Positions 7,798 through 17,600 of a stretch of 62,554 nucleotides of DNA are shown here, piece by piece (the first letter of the stretch is position 1; every line of letters starts with the position of its first letter). Under the pieces are notes generated by a model. It did no database searches. It worked only from the letters and a program-made list of their open reading frames with translations, and was not told the origin of the DNA. Made by a program: the position numbers and the translations under genes. This DNA comes from Ignavibacteriales bacterium (GTDB taxonomy: Bacteria > Bacteroidota > Ignavibacteria > Ignavibacteriales > SURF-24), in contig QZKB01000108.1 of assembly GCA_003599415.1 (NCBI GenBank), forward strand, positions 1-62,554, in the 5' to 3' direction.

Positions 7798-9052
7798 CAA
7801 TCATTCTTTTAATTTTATTTGATATGGCATTGTTTGCCCGAAATTTAATTAAAACTTTCTCGTCGTCATACTCAGTTGAAAGCACTTCTGCCATTGCATG
7901 AATTTTTGCGATTATCTTAGAGTCTTCAAATGCGAGTTCTGCTGTTTGCTCCCTGTGAGTCTCTTCCGTAATTTTCTGAAGTTTCTCTTTAAGTCTGCCA
8001 ATGTTTATTCCTCTTGCGGCAGAAATAAAAATGCTGCCCGGATATTTTCTTAAGATATAATCCATCCTTTCCTTATCCTGAAGCGCGTCAACTTTGTTAA
8101 ACACTTTTACGTTGGTTTTTCTTTCTGCGCCAAGCTCTTTCAAAGTCTGGTCCACAACAGCAATATGATCTTCAAAGAAAGGATGAGAAACATCAATTAC
8201 ATGAAGTATGATATCCGCTTCCCGTACTTCATTTAATGTACTTTTAAATGATGCCACAAGATGATGAGGAAGTTTACGGATGAATCCGACTGTATCACTC
8301 AGCAAAAGAGTCTGCTTGTTATCAAGCGGCAGGGAGCGGGTTGTTGAATCCAGAGTTGCAAATAATTTATTTTCCACAAGCACTTCAGAATCTGTTAGCA
8401 GGTTAAGCAATGTTGATTTTCCCGCGTTGGTATAACCGACAAGAGACGCTTTAATAAAATCCTTACGATGAGCAACTATTGTTAACCGCTGCGCCTCTAT
8501 CTTTTCAAGTTTACCTTTTAAATGACTTATGCGGGTCCGGATCATTCTGCGGTCAGTCTCAATCTGTGTTTCACCGGGGCCTTTGGTACCGATACCACCA
8601 TATTGTTTTGATAAGTGAGTCCATGCGCGCGTTAAACGCGGCAGCATATATTGAAGTTGTGCAAGTTCAACCTGAGTTTTTGCCTCCTTGGTTTTTGCAT
8701 GGGAAGCAAAGATATCAAGTATCAATCCGCTCCGGTCTACAATCTTCCGGTTAATAAGATTCTCAAGATTTCTTGCCTGAATAGGATTGAGGTCATCATC
8801 AAATATTACGAGATCAATATTGTTCAGTTCAACAAGCTGTGCAATTTCTTCAGCTTTGCCTTTACCAATATAAAAAGCGGAATCAACCCTTGATCGATCC
8901 TGTATTATCTTGAATGCCGTTTCTGCACCGGCTGTTTGGGAAAGAAGCTCAAGCTCATCAAGATGTTCTTCAACAATTTCTCTTGAGTACTCATGGGTAT
9001 TAAGCGAAATTAAAATTGCTTTTTCTATCGTCTTCTGATTTATCTCTAACAT
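7772..9052 (-). CDS. hflX: ribosome-associated GTPase HflX
   Basis: The 426-residue protein has the HflX layout. An N-terminal glycine-rich domain includes 'SAFYIGKGKAEEI' and 'VIFDDDLNPIQARNLE', followed by the family signature 'KTQVELAQLQYMLPRL' and 'GGIGTKGPGETQIETDRR'. The GTPase domain follows, with G1 'GYTNAGKSTL', G3 'DTVGFI' and G4 'NKVD'. HflX binds the large ribosomal subunit and splits stalled or hibernating ribosomes. The 3' end overlaps the start of hutH by 26 bases. The linkage with two ammonia-lyases is probably just a shared transcript. Confidence 0.96.
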   Translation of the reverse strand: MLEINQKTIEKAILISLNTHEYSREIVEEHLDELELLSQTAGAETAFKIIQDRSRVDSAFYIGKGKAEEIAQLVELNNIDLVIFDDDLNPIQARNLENLINRKIVDRSGLILDIFASHAKTKEAKTQVELAQLQYMLPRLTRAWTHLSKQYGGIGTKGPGETQIETDRRMIRTRISHLKGKLEKIEAQRLTIVAHRKDFIKASLVGYTNAGKSTLLNLLTDSEVLVENKLFATLDSTTRSLPLDNKQTLLLSDTVGFIRKLPHHLVASFKSTLNEVREADIILHVIDVSHPFFEDHIAVVDQTLKELGAERKTNVKVFNKVDALQDKERMDYILRKYPGSIFISAARGINIGRLKEKLQKITEETHREQTAELAFEDSKIIAKIHAMAEVLSTEYDDEKVLIKFRANNAISNKIKRMIDEKTNPEN

Positions 9053-9085
9053 ACATCCTTATAATTTGTTGAATTGTTTTATTGC

Positions 9086-9116
9086 TAAATTGTTTGCGGT
9101 TCATTTATACAATTTA
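9086..9116. repeat. AT-rich inverted repeat upstream of hflX
   Basis: TAAATTGT (9086-9093) and ACAATTTA (9109-9116) are inverted copies in an 84-base spacer built of ATTGTT/AACAAT-like words. It resembles the other low-complexity intergenic repeats in the window. No clear promoter is seen. Confidence 0.35.
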
Positions 9117-9136
9117 ACAATGTAACAGTTAATCAA

Positions 9137-11233
9137 TTAAACTAAATCCTTTTTAGCGCTGCGCGCCACCATCATTTCAATTAAAGCCAGCACAAACGCT
9201 ATTATTAAAAATATTTTCCACAACTCCGAACCAAAGCGCGCCTGCTGAATTTTTGCAAAGTAATTTTCATCAGGCTTAAGATTTACAACTGTACCTTTAA
9301 AATTAATTTTCTTCAGGTAATCGTCAAATTCATCCTTCTTTAACTTTTCTGTGTTTGATTCAAGCGGGTTAGTATTTATTGTAAAATTCATAAACTGCTT
9401 GTCGCCGGAAAATACCTTATAGATGCCGGTCTCAGCAGTATTCCTGTAATTAATATAATTCTGAGAGTTGAAATTATTGAGATTGACTGCTTCTTTAATT
9501 CCAGAAGGTTTTTGTATTGTAATCTGTGCCCCGGATATTTTTTGCAGATTTATATCCACCTCTTCACCGGCAATACCGGAAAGATTGGCGTTATCTTTTG
9601 CTGCAAGATAAAGAACTGATTTATAAATAAGCGGGACGAAAATTCCTTTTAAAGGAAAGTTACTCCAGCTTAAAACCGGCGATACAGAAAGTATAAAGAT
9701 TTTCCCCTTTTCAATTTTATATTCTGCAAGAAAAGATGAATTATCAGATAGTGCAATAATATTGTTGCCGCTGCCCTGCGTGTTCTGTCTGTAGTAAAAA
9801 TAAATTTCAGGAGACTCAATTTTTTTCTTTGTGCCTTTGGTGAACATTCCGGTAAAAACAGGATGCTCAAAATCCACCTGATCAAATATTGCCGTGCTTT
9901 TTCCGCTGTTAATGTTTCCGGCTGCTGAAACCAATGTATTTATCTGAAGTGCGCTGCAGCTGTTTTTAAATTGATTAAAATAACCGTTAGAGCCCGGCAA
10001 TATAAGAATGCTTCCGCCCTCCTTGATATAGCTTTTAAGTTTATCTGCATACCCGGCAAAATTATCAGCAATAATAATTGTTGCATCGTAGCCGGAAAGG
10101 TTAACAGATTGAAGCTGCGCAATGTTTCTTGTATCTGTTTTAACAAAATTGTTTTCACTGCTTACCTGCAGCGGTAGCTCAACAAATTTCGCATCATTGG
10201 GATTTTCCGAAAGGATGAGAACATTAATTTGTTCCGGAATATTAAGACTAAGGTAGCCTTTGTTATCCTGGATTATATCATCATCTTCAATCTCAACCTG
10301 AGCATTGATAAAGCCGGAATGCTTCAAAATCGTTTCGAAGAGAATTTTTTTACTTTCATATTCTGCAAGGTTAATACTCTGCTGTGCGCTTCTTTCACCA
10401 TTAATATAAAGCGAAGCAACAAGATTATTAACCGGCTGCTTTGAATAATTTTTAATCTGAGCATTAAAGCTTATCTGTTTATCCTTTTCGAATATCTGGT
10501 TGCCTGCCTCAAAAGTTTCAACCGCAATATTGTAGATTTCCTTTCCTGAAAAATCAAACGTATACATTTTAACCCTTTCATCAAGAAGCTGGCTCAGATC
10601 AGAAATGGTTTCGTCTCTTTCTGCCAAACGTGATTTCTGAAAATCCGTAAGCAGGTAAATTTCCTTATTAAAATTCTTTGAGCCCTCAAGAAGTCTTGCG
10701 GCTTCAAGCACTGCATAATGAAGCGTGCCGCTTACAGATGAAATTTCCAGCTCATCAATTGTTTTCTTTACTTCAGAAAGATTGTTGGTTAGTCTTAGCT
10801 GATTATTTAGACCGGCAGCAGGAATAATTGCAATCTCATCCCCATCCTGCAGTTCGCTAAGAATATTTTTTACTACCTGTTTTGCCCTGTTAAAGTATGA
10901 ACCTTTCTCGTCCACGACAGACATGCTGAAAGTATTATCAATAATAAATACAGCAGTGGTTTTAGCAGATGAAGTTGTACCACCAATTGAAATTCCTTTA
11001 AGCGCCGGTCTTGCAAATGCACCGACAAGAAAAAGTATTATCAAAAAACGTAAGACCAGCAGCAGCCATTGTTTAAGTTTTACTTTGCGGATTTTATTCT
11101 TCTGCAGCTCTTTCAGAAAAGATAAAGTACTGAAGTCTATCTTCTTCAGCTTTCTTAAATTAAGAAGGTGAATAAGAACAGGAATTGCAGTAGCAATCAA
11201 ACCAAATAGTACCGCGGGATTTAAGAACGTCAT
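9137..11233 (-). CDS. BatA-type membrane protein with von Willebrand factor A domain
   Basis: This 698-residue protein opens with the aerotolerance (BatA) N-terminal motif: 'FLNPAVLFGLIATAIPVLIHLLNLRK' includes the first membrane helix, and a second follows at about 55-75 (LLLVLRFLIILFLVGAFARP). A von Willebrand A domain begins near residue 92 with the metal-site motif DNTFSMS (DxSxS variant with Thr in place of the first Ser). Downstream is a long beta-rich region (about 270-640) and a C-terminal helix (about 670-688) with a basic end. Such proteins anchor vWA domains to the cytoplasmic membrane, often near MoxR ATPases; none is present here. The function is unknown, probably envelope-related. 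Confidence 0.85.
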   Translation of the reverse strand: MTFLNPAVLFGLIATAIPVLIHLLNLRKLKKIDFSTLSFLKELQKNKIRKVKLKQWLLLVLRFLIILFLVGAFARPALKGISIGGTTSSAKTTAVFIIDNTFSMSVVDEKGSYFNRAKQVVKNILSELQDGDEIAIIPAAGLNNQLRLTNNLSEVKKTIDELEISSVSGTLHYAVLEAARLLEGSKNFNKEIYLLTDFQKSRLAERDETISDLSQLLDERVKMYTFDFSGKEIYNIAVETFEAGNQIFEKDKQISFNAQIKNYSKQPVNNLVASLYINGERSAQQSINLAEYESKKILFETILKHSGFINAQVEIEDDDIIQDNKGYLSLNIPEQINVLILSENPNDAKFVELPLQVSSENNFVKTDTRNIAQLQSVNLSGYDATIIIADNFAGYADKLKSYIKEGGSILILPGSNGYFNQFKNSCSALQINTLVSAAGNINSGKSTAIFDQVDFEHPVFTGMFTKGTKKKIESPEIYFYYRQNTQGSGNNIIALSDNSSFLAEYKIEKGKIFILSVSPVLSWSNFPLKGIFVPLIYKSVLYLAAKDNANLSGIAGEEVDINLQKISGAQITIQKPSGIKEAVNLNNFNSQNYINYRNTAETGIYKVFSGDKQFMNFTINTNPLESNTEKLKKDEFDDYLKKINFKGTVVNLKPDENYFAKIQQARFGSELWKIFLIIAFVLALIEMMVARSAKKDLV

Positions 11234-11267
11234 CTTTTATTTTTAATTACTTAATAAAAATTTATAC

Positions 11268-11335
11268 TGAATCGGAGAAAGAGAGAACCAGGGAAACGGA
11301 GAATTACTTCATTCGCCGTTTCTCAGTATCACCAC
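11268..11335. repeat. low-complexity repeat overlapping the glycosyltransferase 3' end
   Basis: This spacer contains GGAAACGGAGAA and, 12 bases later, GCCGTTTCTC, an imperfect inverted pair embedded in GAGAAAGAGAGAA-type sequence. Its right end forms the last codons of the glycosyltransferase gene (ETRKW stop). It resembles the ATGGAAAAAGG-type tract inside hutH. It may act as a weak terminator. Confidence 0.35.
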
Positions 11336-12459
11336 TTCCTCGTTTCATTATTCAACAGCCTGTTATAAATATCAATTACTTTATCTGTCAGAATTTCCAC
11401 ATCAAAATTTTCAACCGCACGTTTGCGTGATGCTTCTCCAAATTTCTTTCTTGTCTCCGGGGATTGAATGAGCATTTCAAGTTTATCCGCCATATCTTTA
11501 CCGTTTTGTTTTTGGAAAAGATATGAAGTAACTCCGTTAACGGCAATATCTAAAACTCCATCAGAATCTGAGCATACCGACGGAATGCCCATTGAGAGCG
11601 CCTCGGCAAGAGCTATCCCAAATGCTTCCGAGTGTGAAGGGAAAGCAAAAATATCCATTGATGCCAAAACTTCCGGGGTATCTTTTCTGAACCCGGTAAA
11701 AATAATTTTATCTTCAATTCCGTATTCAGCAGTAAGGTTCTTAATCTTACCGGCATATTCATCTTCGCCGCGGCTGGGTTCACCAACAATCATAAATTTA
11801 AGATTCGGGTACTTGCCTGACAATTCTTTTGCTGCAAACAAAAATTCTTCATGCCCTTTGCCCCAGCTAAACCGTGCAAGCATTCCGATTACAATTTCAT
11901 TTTTAGCAATTGAAAATTCATCTCTTACTTTATTCTTATTAACAACATCCGGATTAAATTTTTTTGTATCCACCCAGTTATGGAGTAATTCAATTTTACT
12001 TTCCGGCAAAGGACAAGTATCCACCAGATTTTTTTTGATTACCCGGCTTATTGCAAGTGCCAGTGTTACACGGTTATAAATCCACTGATGGAGTTTGTCT
12101 TTCTTTATTATAAATGATCCAACCTGCTTGGTCATCAGCAAAGGAATTTTACTTAAGGCAAGTTTTAATGCCGGCACAATTACCCACAAATCTTTTGAGG
12201 CTTGAGTATGCACTAAATCGAAAGAGCCTTTACTCAAAATCTTTTTAAGCTTTAAAATTTCAAGCGGATGAAAATAACCGGAGGCTTTAATTGTGTGAAC
12301 TTTAAATCCAAGTTTTAACGCTTCGGTATGAATTCTTGATTCAGGAAAGCAGAGCAGTTCTGTTTCAACATTTCTTTTTAAAAGCTGAGATACTGCCTGA
12401 AGCGTGAACATTTCCATTCCACCCCAGCTTTTAGACAAACAGGAATAAAGGATTTTCAA
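11329..12459 (-). CDS. GT4-family glycosyltransferase
   Basis: The 376-residue protein has the two-Rossmann GT-B fold of family GT4. The N-terminal half starts 'MKILYSCLSKSWGGMEMFTLQ', where GGME is the usual glycine loop. The C-terminal half contains 'GMLARFSWGKGHEEFL' and 'FMIVGEPSRGEDEY' (nucleotide-sugar donor region), 'FTGFRKDTPEVLASMDIFAFPSHSEAFG', and the EX7E motif in EAFGIALAE. It likely transfers a sugar to a cell-surface glycan or lipid. Donor and acceptor are unknown, and it is not in a visible polysaccharide cluster. The coding start lies directly against a palindromic repeat on its 5' side. Confidence 0.9.
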   Translation of the reverse strand: MKILYSCLSKSWGGMEMFTLQAVSQLLKRNVETELLCFPESRIHTEALKLGFKVHTIKASGYFHPLEILKLKKILSKGSFDLVHTQASKDLWVIVPALKLALSKIPLLMTKQVGSFIIKKDKLHQWIYNRVTLALAISRVIKKNLVDTCPLPESKIELLHNWVDTKKFNPDVVNKNKVRDEFSIAKNEIVIGMLARFSWGKGHEEFLFAAKELSGKYPNLKFMIVGEPSRGEDEYAGKIKNLTAEYGIEDKIIFTGFRKDTPEVLASMDIFAFPSHSEAFGIALAEALSMGIPSVCSDSDGVLDIAVNGVTSYLFQKQNGKDMADKLEMLIQSPETRKKFGEASRKRAVENFDVEILTDKVIDIYNRLLNNETRKW

Positions 12460-12460
12460 A

Positions 12461-12537
12461 CACCTCTCCTTCTAAAGGAGTCCATCGAACAAACCCTCTC
12501 CTGCAGGATGCAGATAATCCAAAAGAGAGAGCTTTTT
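12461..12537. repeat. palindrome-rich intergenic repeat
   Basis: The spacer between the glycosyltransferase and SpoIID genes contains CTCCTT/AAGGAG (12466-12471 and 12475-12480), ACCCTCTCCTGCAGG, a CTGCAG/ATGCAG element, and ends AGAGAGAGCTTTTT. It resembles the AAGCCC...GGGCTT repeat family found at three other places in the window, in a more decayed form. Confidence 0.45.
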
Positions 12538-12565
12538 AAACAAATCTGAAACAAGGTATTAATAC

Positions 12566-13897
12566 TCAACTATAAAGCTTTTTCAACATTGCGTTCGGAA
12601 AATAATGGAGAAGAATTTCATCAAACTGGTAACCCATTTCGCCCATTACGGCAGCTCCTATCTGGCATAATCCTACTCCGTGTCCCCAGCCGGCACCAAT
12701 CAATGTAAATTTAACGGGAACACCATCTTCAATATTTCCTTTTTCAACAACAAAAGCTGAACTGTAAAGATGAGATTTTGATAACCACTTCCTGATTTCA
12801 AGTTCTTTTCCAACGGTCAAAGTCTTTTTCGTTCCAACTATTTTCAATTTAATAAGACGCGCAGAATTTCCTCTTTCAACAGGAACAAGGTCAATAATCT
12901 GTCCGAAGTCTATTCCGCTTTTGCTCTTAATTAAATCTGCAAGCTCCTGTTGTGTATACTCAACTTTCCACCGGTAAAAATCTTTTGTCTTCTGGTCGAA
13001 ATGAGGAAGTACCTGTGAAAGAATTCTTTCATCAGTTGTATTACAGAACGCCTGTGGATTTGACCGGATCCATTTTTCGGCATTCTGCTCTTCGGAAAAA
13101 TCTGTGTTTGTATTTTCCATTTCAAATTTATAATCAATAACAGGAACAAGATAAGGATGTTTAACCGGTTCCCATACATTTTCAAATGCTTCGGTAATAC
13201 CGCCGCAGGATTTATAATAGCGTGAATCGCAAATTTTATTATCATACCAAAGAACAATGCCCCTTGTTTCTTCAATTGCTTTTTTAACCACATCGGTATG
13301 AATTTTTGTTACACCCTGATAGCGCTGGCAATGGTCATCCGCACAAACATCAAAATGAGTGTGGTCTTCCCGGTCGTACCATTTAATCAATTCTTCTTCT
13401 GTTTCGTAAATTGTTTTATATTTTTCTTTTGATTTGCTTTTTTCAATTTGGGCAAGGAGCCAGCTTCTTGAAATTATCGAATGCGCTTTAAGAAGATTTA
13501 TTGAGCAGCTTGAGCTCATCTCGGATGAGATTACGCTTGTAAGATAGGATTCAATCGGTATAATATTAACAGCGGTAATTTTGCCGTCTTCAATAAATAA
13601 TCTTAACTGGCCAAGGAATCTCTGGTTTTCTTTCTGCTCCCAGTGAAACTGTACACCTATTACAACATCTCTTAAAAGAAATGATTCCGATTTGAAATTA
13701 GAAGGAGTAAAGACAACTTCGTCTTTGAAATTATAGTTTTTCTTTTCGCCCTCTATTACAATAGTATCCCCGTCCAAATAAGCTGAAAATTTTCCGCTGA
13801 AAGTTTTCTCCGAATCACGTGCAGTGTAATCGCCATAGAGATCAAAGCTTAATTTTTCTCTGCTTAAAATTCCAATAGTAATTGTAGGTTCTGTCAT
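12566..13897 (-). CDS. SpoIID/LytB domain protein
   Basis: The 443-residue protein carries a SpoIID domain. 'VNIIPIESYLTSVISSEMSSS' provides the glutamate used for glycan-strand cleavage in the SpoIID family. It is followed by 'LLKAHSIISRSWLLAQ', 'FDVCADDHCQRYQG', 'YYKSCGG' and the C-terminal 'GWGHGVGLCQIGAAVMGEMGY...ILLHYFPN'. In sporulating bacteria SpoIID is a lytic transglycosylase acting on peptidoglycan. In non-sporulating Bacteroidota-type organisms the same domain is common, with an unproven cell-wall role. No signal peptide is seen, which is odd for a cell-wall enzyme and leaves its location open. The extra N-terminal 110 residues are beta-rich. Confidence 0.88.
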   Translation of the reverse strand: MTEPTITIGILSREKLSFDLYGDYTARDSEKTFSGKFSAYLDGDTIVIEGEKKNYNFKDEVVFTPSNFKSESFLLRDVVIGVQFHWEQKENQRFLGQLRLFIEDGKITAVNIIPIESYLTSVISSEMSSSCSINLLKAHSIISRSWLLAQIEKSKSKEKYKTIYETEEELIKWYDREDHTHFDVCADDHCQRYQGVTKIHTDVVKKAIEETRGIVLWYDNKICDSRYYKSCGGITEAFENVWEPVKHPYLVPVIDYKFEMENTNTDFSEEQNAEKWIRSNPQAFCNTTDERILSQVLPHFDQKTKDFYRWKVEYTQQELADLIKSKSGIDFGQIIDLVPVERGNSARLIKLKIVGTKKTLTVGKELEIRKWLSKSHLYSSAFVVEKGNIEDGVPVKFTLIGAGWGHGVGLCQIGAAVMGEMGYQFDEILLHYFPNAMLKKLYS

Positions 13898-13985
13898 TTC
13901 TTTCTCAAATTATTTTAATTTCACCCACAATATAAAAAATAGCTCTTGAAGGTTGAAGCAGAAAATTAGTACCTGAGGATTAAAT

Positions 13986-14291
13986 TCAGTTTTTTTCTAA
14001 TTCAATCCAGTCTTTTACAAATTCCTGGTGGTTCAATGGTTTAAATTCTATGAACCTGTATTCTGCCAAACCTTTTTTCTTATACGGATCATCTTTAAAA
14101 AGATTTTCTGCGTATTCAACTGATTCTGCACGGGCAATTACTATTCCGCCTACACGCGGAACTTTAGGCCCCGACAATAAAATCAGATTCTTATCGTAAA
14201 GAGTTCTTAAAAAGGTTCTGTGCTCTAATGTAGTTTTTTCTATTTCTTCCAGTGGAACAGTATAAATAATTTCTATTATGAAATATTTCAT
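13986..14291 (-). CDS. YciI-like domain protein
   Basis: This 101-residue protein starts at MKYFIIEIIYTVPLEE. A longer frame reaching 14408 adds a non-homologous leader and is not preferred. Features of the YCII/dimeric alpha-beta barrel family are 'LEEIEKTTLEHRTFLRTLYDKNLILLSGP', 'GGIVIARAESVEYAENLFKDDPYKKKGLAEYRFIEF' with the His and Asp positions thought to form the active site. Substrates of stand-alone YciI proteins are mostly unknown. The gene is divergent from the small membrane peptide gene. Confidence 0.85.
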   Translation of the reverse strand: MKYFIIEIIYTVPLEEIEKTTLEHRTFLRTLYDKNLILLSGPKVPRVGGIVIARAESVEYAENLFKDDPYKKKGLAEYRFIEFKPLNHQEFVKDWIELEKN

Positions 14292-14331
14292 GGTAAAACC
14301 TGTGATTTTTATCAGCCAAAAATAAATTTTG

Positions 14332-14362
14332 TTGACCACACTAACAAAAATATTTACCTTTG
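14332..14362 (+). promoter_or_regulatory. Bacteroidota-type promoter for the 41-codon gene
   Basis: TTG (14332-14334) and a perfect TAnnTTTG element, TACCTTTG (14355-14362), are 20 bases apart. This matches the -33/-7 promoter pattern of Bacteroidota. Transcription would begin near 14369 and reach an AAGGA ribosome-binding site and ATG at 14402. It is the best promoter match I found in the window. Confidence 0.6.
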
Positions 14363-14401
14363 AGTCACGTTTTTCGGAAGTTCTTGACAAGGATGTAATT
14401 A

Positions 14402-14527
14402 ATGACATTAGAAAATATAGTTTACTATTCTTTGATCGTATTTAGTTCTGTAACATTTGGGGTAGCTCTTATTGCTTTTTTGGTTTCCCGCAAGCGTAAC
14501 AAAAAAAGTCATTCGCCCTCCAAATAG
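14402..14527 (+). CDS. 41-residue single-span membrane peptide
   Basis: The frame runs ATG 14402 to TAG 14527. Residues about 5-31 form one strongly hydrophobic helix (VYYSLIVFSSVTFGVALIAF), followed by a basic tail with RKRNKK that should stay in the cytoplasm. An AAGGA ribosome-binding site precedes the ATG, and a well-formed promoter lies 40 bases upstream, so expression is plausible. It is co-directional with, and 108 bases before, the giant lamin-tail protein. It resembles small single-helix membrane subunits in general, but I do not recognise a family. Confidence 0.55.
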   Translation: MTLENIVYYSLIVFSSVTFGVALIAFLVSRKRNKKSHSPSK

Positions 14528-14635
14528 GAAAAACTATATTCTTTTTTATGCCCGCCTGTTTTCTCTTACTGTATTCTTAATTATATTGACCAAAGAAAAA
14601 TAGTCTTGCCGCCGGTTTGATCATCAGAGGGGAAA

Positions 14636-17600
14636 TTGGTTAGAGGGTTTATAATAATACTATTTTCCGTTTACCTTATTTACGGACAAACGCCGCCTCC
14701 AATAACTATAACCGAAATAATGTTTAATACTTCCGGTAACAATGAGTTTGTTGAATTGTACAATCTCAGCACAACAGAAAGCATTTCGCTTAAAGACTGG
14801 AAAATCAAATATTATACTTCATCCGCTGACGGCATTATTGGCTTGGATACCATCCTCATCCTGCAACCGCAAAGTTATGCCCTTATTCTTGAAGCCGATT
14901 ATGATTATGCAAATGGAATTTATAATCAACTCATTCCGGCCGGAGCATTAGTATTAAGGATTGACAACAATTCATTCGGCACCTCCGGAATGGCCAACAC
15001 AACAGACAGAACAATTTACTTATTAAATGAACTGAATGATACTGTTGATGTTTATACTTATTCGGCGGATAACAGTGCAGGATATTCCGATGAGAAAATC
15101 AATCTGAACAATGATAACTCGACGAGCAACTGGAAAAATTCAATTACATTAAACGGATCCCCCGGTTTCAGAAACACGGTTAGCCGGAAATTATATAATT
15201 TGCAATTGAGTTCTCTTACTATCAAACCGTTTAAACCAATTCAGAATGAAAACATTGAGATAGAAACCATAGTGAAAAATGCCGGAGCAGAGACTTGCGA
15301 TAATTTTGAGGTTTTTATTTATAACGATATTAATTCTGATTCGCTTTTTACCGGTGATGAAGAAATATATAATCAGAAGATAAACACTTTAATCTCCGGG
15401 GATTCCATTTCGGTTAAAACAATCACGGCTAATTTAAACTCCGGCAGTTACAATTTAATCGCGGTCGTTGATTATGCAGCCGATGAAGATACTTCAAACA
15501 ATATTAAATTCCTTAGGTTCACGGTTTATCCACCGCCAAATAATTTTAATGACGTTGTAATAAATGAAATAATGTATGCTCCTCTTACCGGTCAGGCGGA
15601 ATGGATTGAGCTTTACAATAAAACTTTTTTGCCGGTTGATTTAACCGGCTGGGAAATTTATGATAACTCTTCACATTCAAACGTTGAAAACGAAGCGAAA
15701 TATATTCCGCCGAATGGTTTTGTTATTCTTTGTAAAGACACACTAATCAAAAACTTTTTTAATGTTCCCTCTGAAATAATAATCTCCAAGCTTCCTTCAT
15801 TTAATAATACCGGTGATGTTGTATGTATAAGAGATTCAACCGGATTGACAATTGACAGTCTTGAGTATCTTCCTACCTGGGGAGGAAGCACTGGCGGCAA
15901 ATCCTTAGAGAGAATTTCGGTAGGCAATGAAAGTACTGATGAAACAAACTGGGCTTCATCTGAAAGTAAATTTAAAGCAACTCCGGGAAAAGTAAATTCG
16001 GTTACTCCTAAAAATTTTGATATCGGGATATCAGAGTTCAGGAATAAAACAGGTTACGGTATCATAGGGCAGCAAACCTCTCTTCAGATTAAAATAAAAA
16101 ATTATGGTTTAACTGCAGTTGAATCATTTTTAATTAATTTCTATTCAGATTTAAATGCGGATTCAATTATACAAGCAAATGAATACCTTGACTTACTTGA
16201 AGGCAATAGTCTTTCAGCCAAAGACAGCATTACAATGATATTTACAACCGGCAACTTTGAAGCGGGAAGGAATTATTTCATAGCCGAAATAATTACAGAA
16301 AAAGATGAAGAAGAAGAGAATAACATTTCTTTCACATCTTTCAGCGGGGTAGTTCTTAATGAAACAAGAAATGATTTGATTATTAATGAAATCATGTATG
16401 CACCCACTTCTCCCGAACCGGAGTGGATTGAAATTTTTAACCGAAGCAATAAAATCATAAATATTTCAGGATACAAAATAGCCGATAACGCAGATACAAT
16501 TTCTGTTATTACAAAGTCAATATCTCTGGCTCCGCAGAATTACTTTATCATTGCAAAAGACAGCTCTGTTCTCTCTTTCTACGATGTGAAATCAGGAATC
16601 TTCATAAGCAGTTTTCCTTCACTTAACAACACGGCAGATAAAATTATACTTCTTGATTCGCTTGACAGGGTTATTGATTCTCTTGAGTATTCTACAAGCT
16701 GGGGAGGAAGCGGTGGAAGAAGTCTTGAAAGAATTTCAGGTGAAATGAATCCGGCATTGCCGGAAACTTGGGGAACAAGCATAAGCACAGAAAGAGCTAC
16801 ACCCGGCAGAGATAATTCAATTACTGTTAAGACTTATGATCTTGCAATCTCCGAATTCAAAGCATCGGAAAAATATGGAATCACCGGGAAGCCAATAAAA
16901 CTTACCGCAACAATAAAAAATGCCGGATTAACAGATTACTCTTATTTTCAACTTTACTTATATAATGATGTTAATTCGGATTCTGTTGCAAGCCAGGATG
17001 AATTGATTAAGACAGAAACCGTCGGAAGTTGTAATTCCGGCGATAGCATTTCATTTAATTTTAGTGTCAACGGATTAAGGCCGGGAAACAATTATTTTGT
17101 TTTAGTTTTAGATGCAGCAAACGATAATGATTCCTCAAATAATATTTCATTTACACAAATACAGGTTGTACAGCTAAACGAAGAAAGAAACGACATTGTA
17201 ATTAATGAAATCATGTTCGCCCCTTCAACCGGTGAACCGGAATGGATTGAGCTATATAACCGCAGCAATAAATCAATAGAACTGAAAAATTATTTTATTG
17301 CAGATGCTTCGGATACGATTCAGGTTAATGATGAACCTCTGCTCTTCTCTCCGCACACTTATATTGTTATTGCGAAGGATAGCAGCATAAATTCAGTTTA
17401 TAAAATCAACTCAACCATCATAATTTCGAACTTCCCTTCATTAAATAATTTAACAGATAAACTAATTCTTCTCGATTCACTTGAGCGTGTAATCGATTCG
17501 CTTTCATATTCAATTAAATGGGGAGGAACGAATGGTAAATCCCTTGAAAGAATTAGTGCGGATAGTTCGTCAATTGATTCATCCAATTGGAAATCCTGCA

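Noticed and set aside
11468..12079. 203-codon plus-strand frame
   Set aside because: It is antisense to the glycosyltransferase gene, whose motifs are clear; Ser/Pro/Ile-rich composition is typical of a shadow frame.
14292..14408. N-terminal extension of the YciI protein
   Set aside because: The extra 39 residues have no family match and cover the promoter of the divergent small gene; the Met at 14291 starts the conserved domain.
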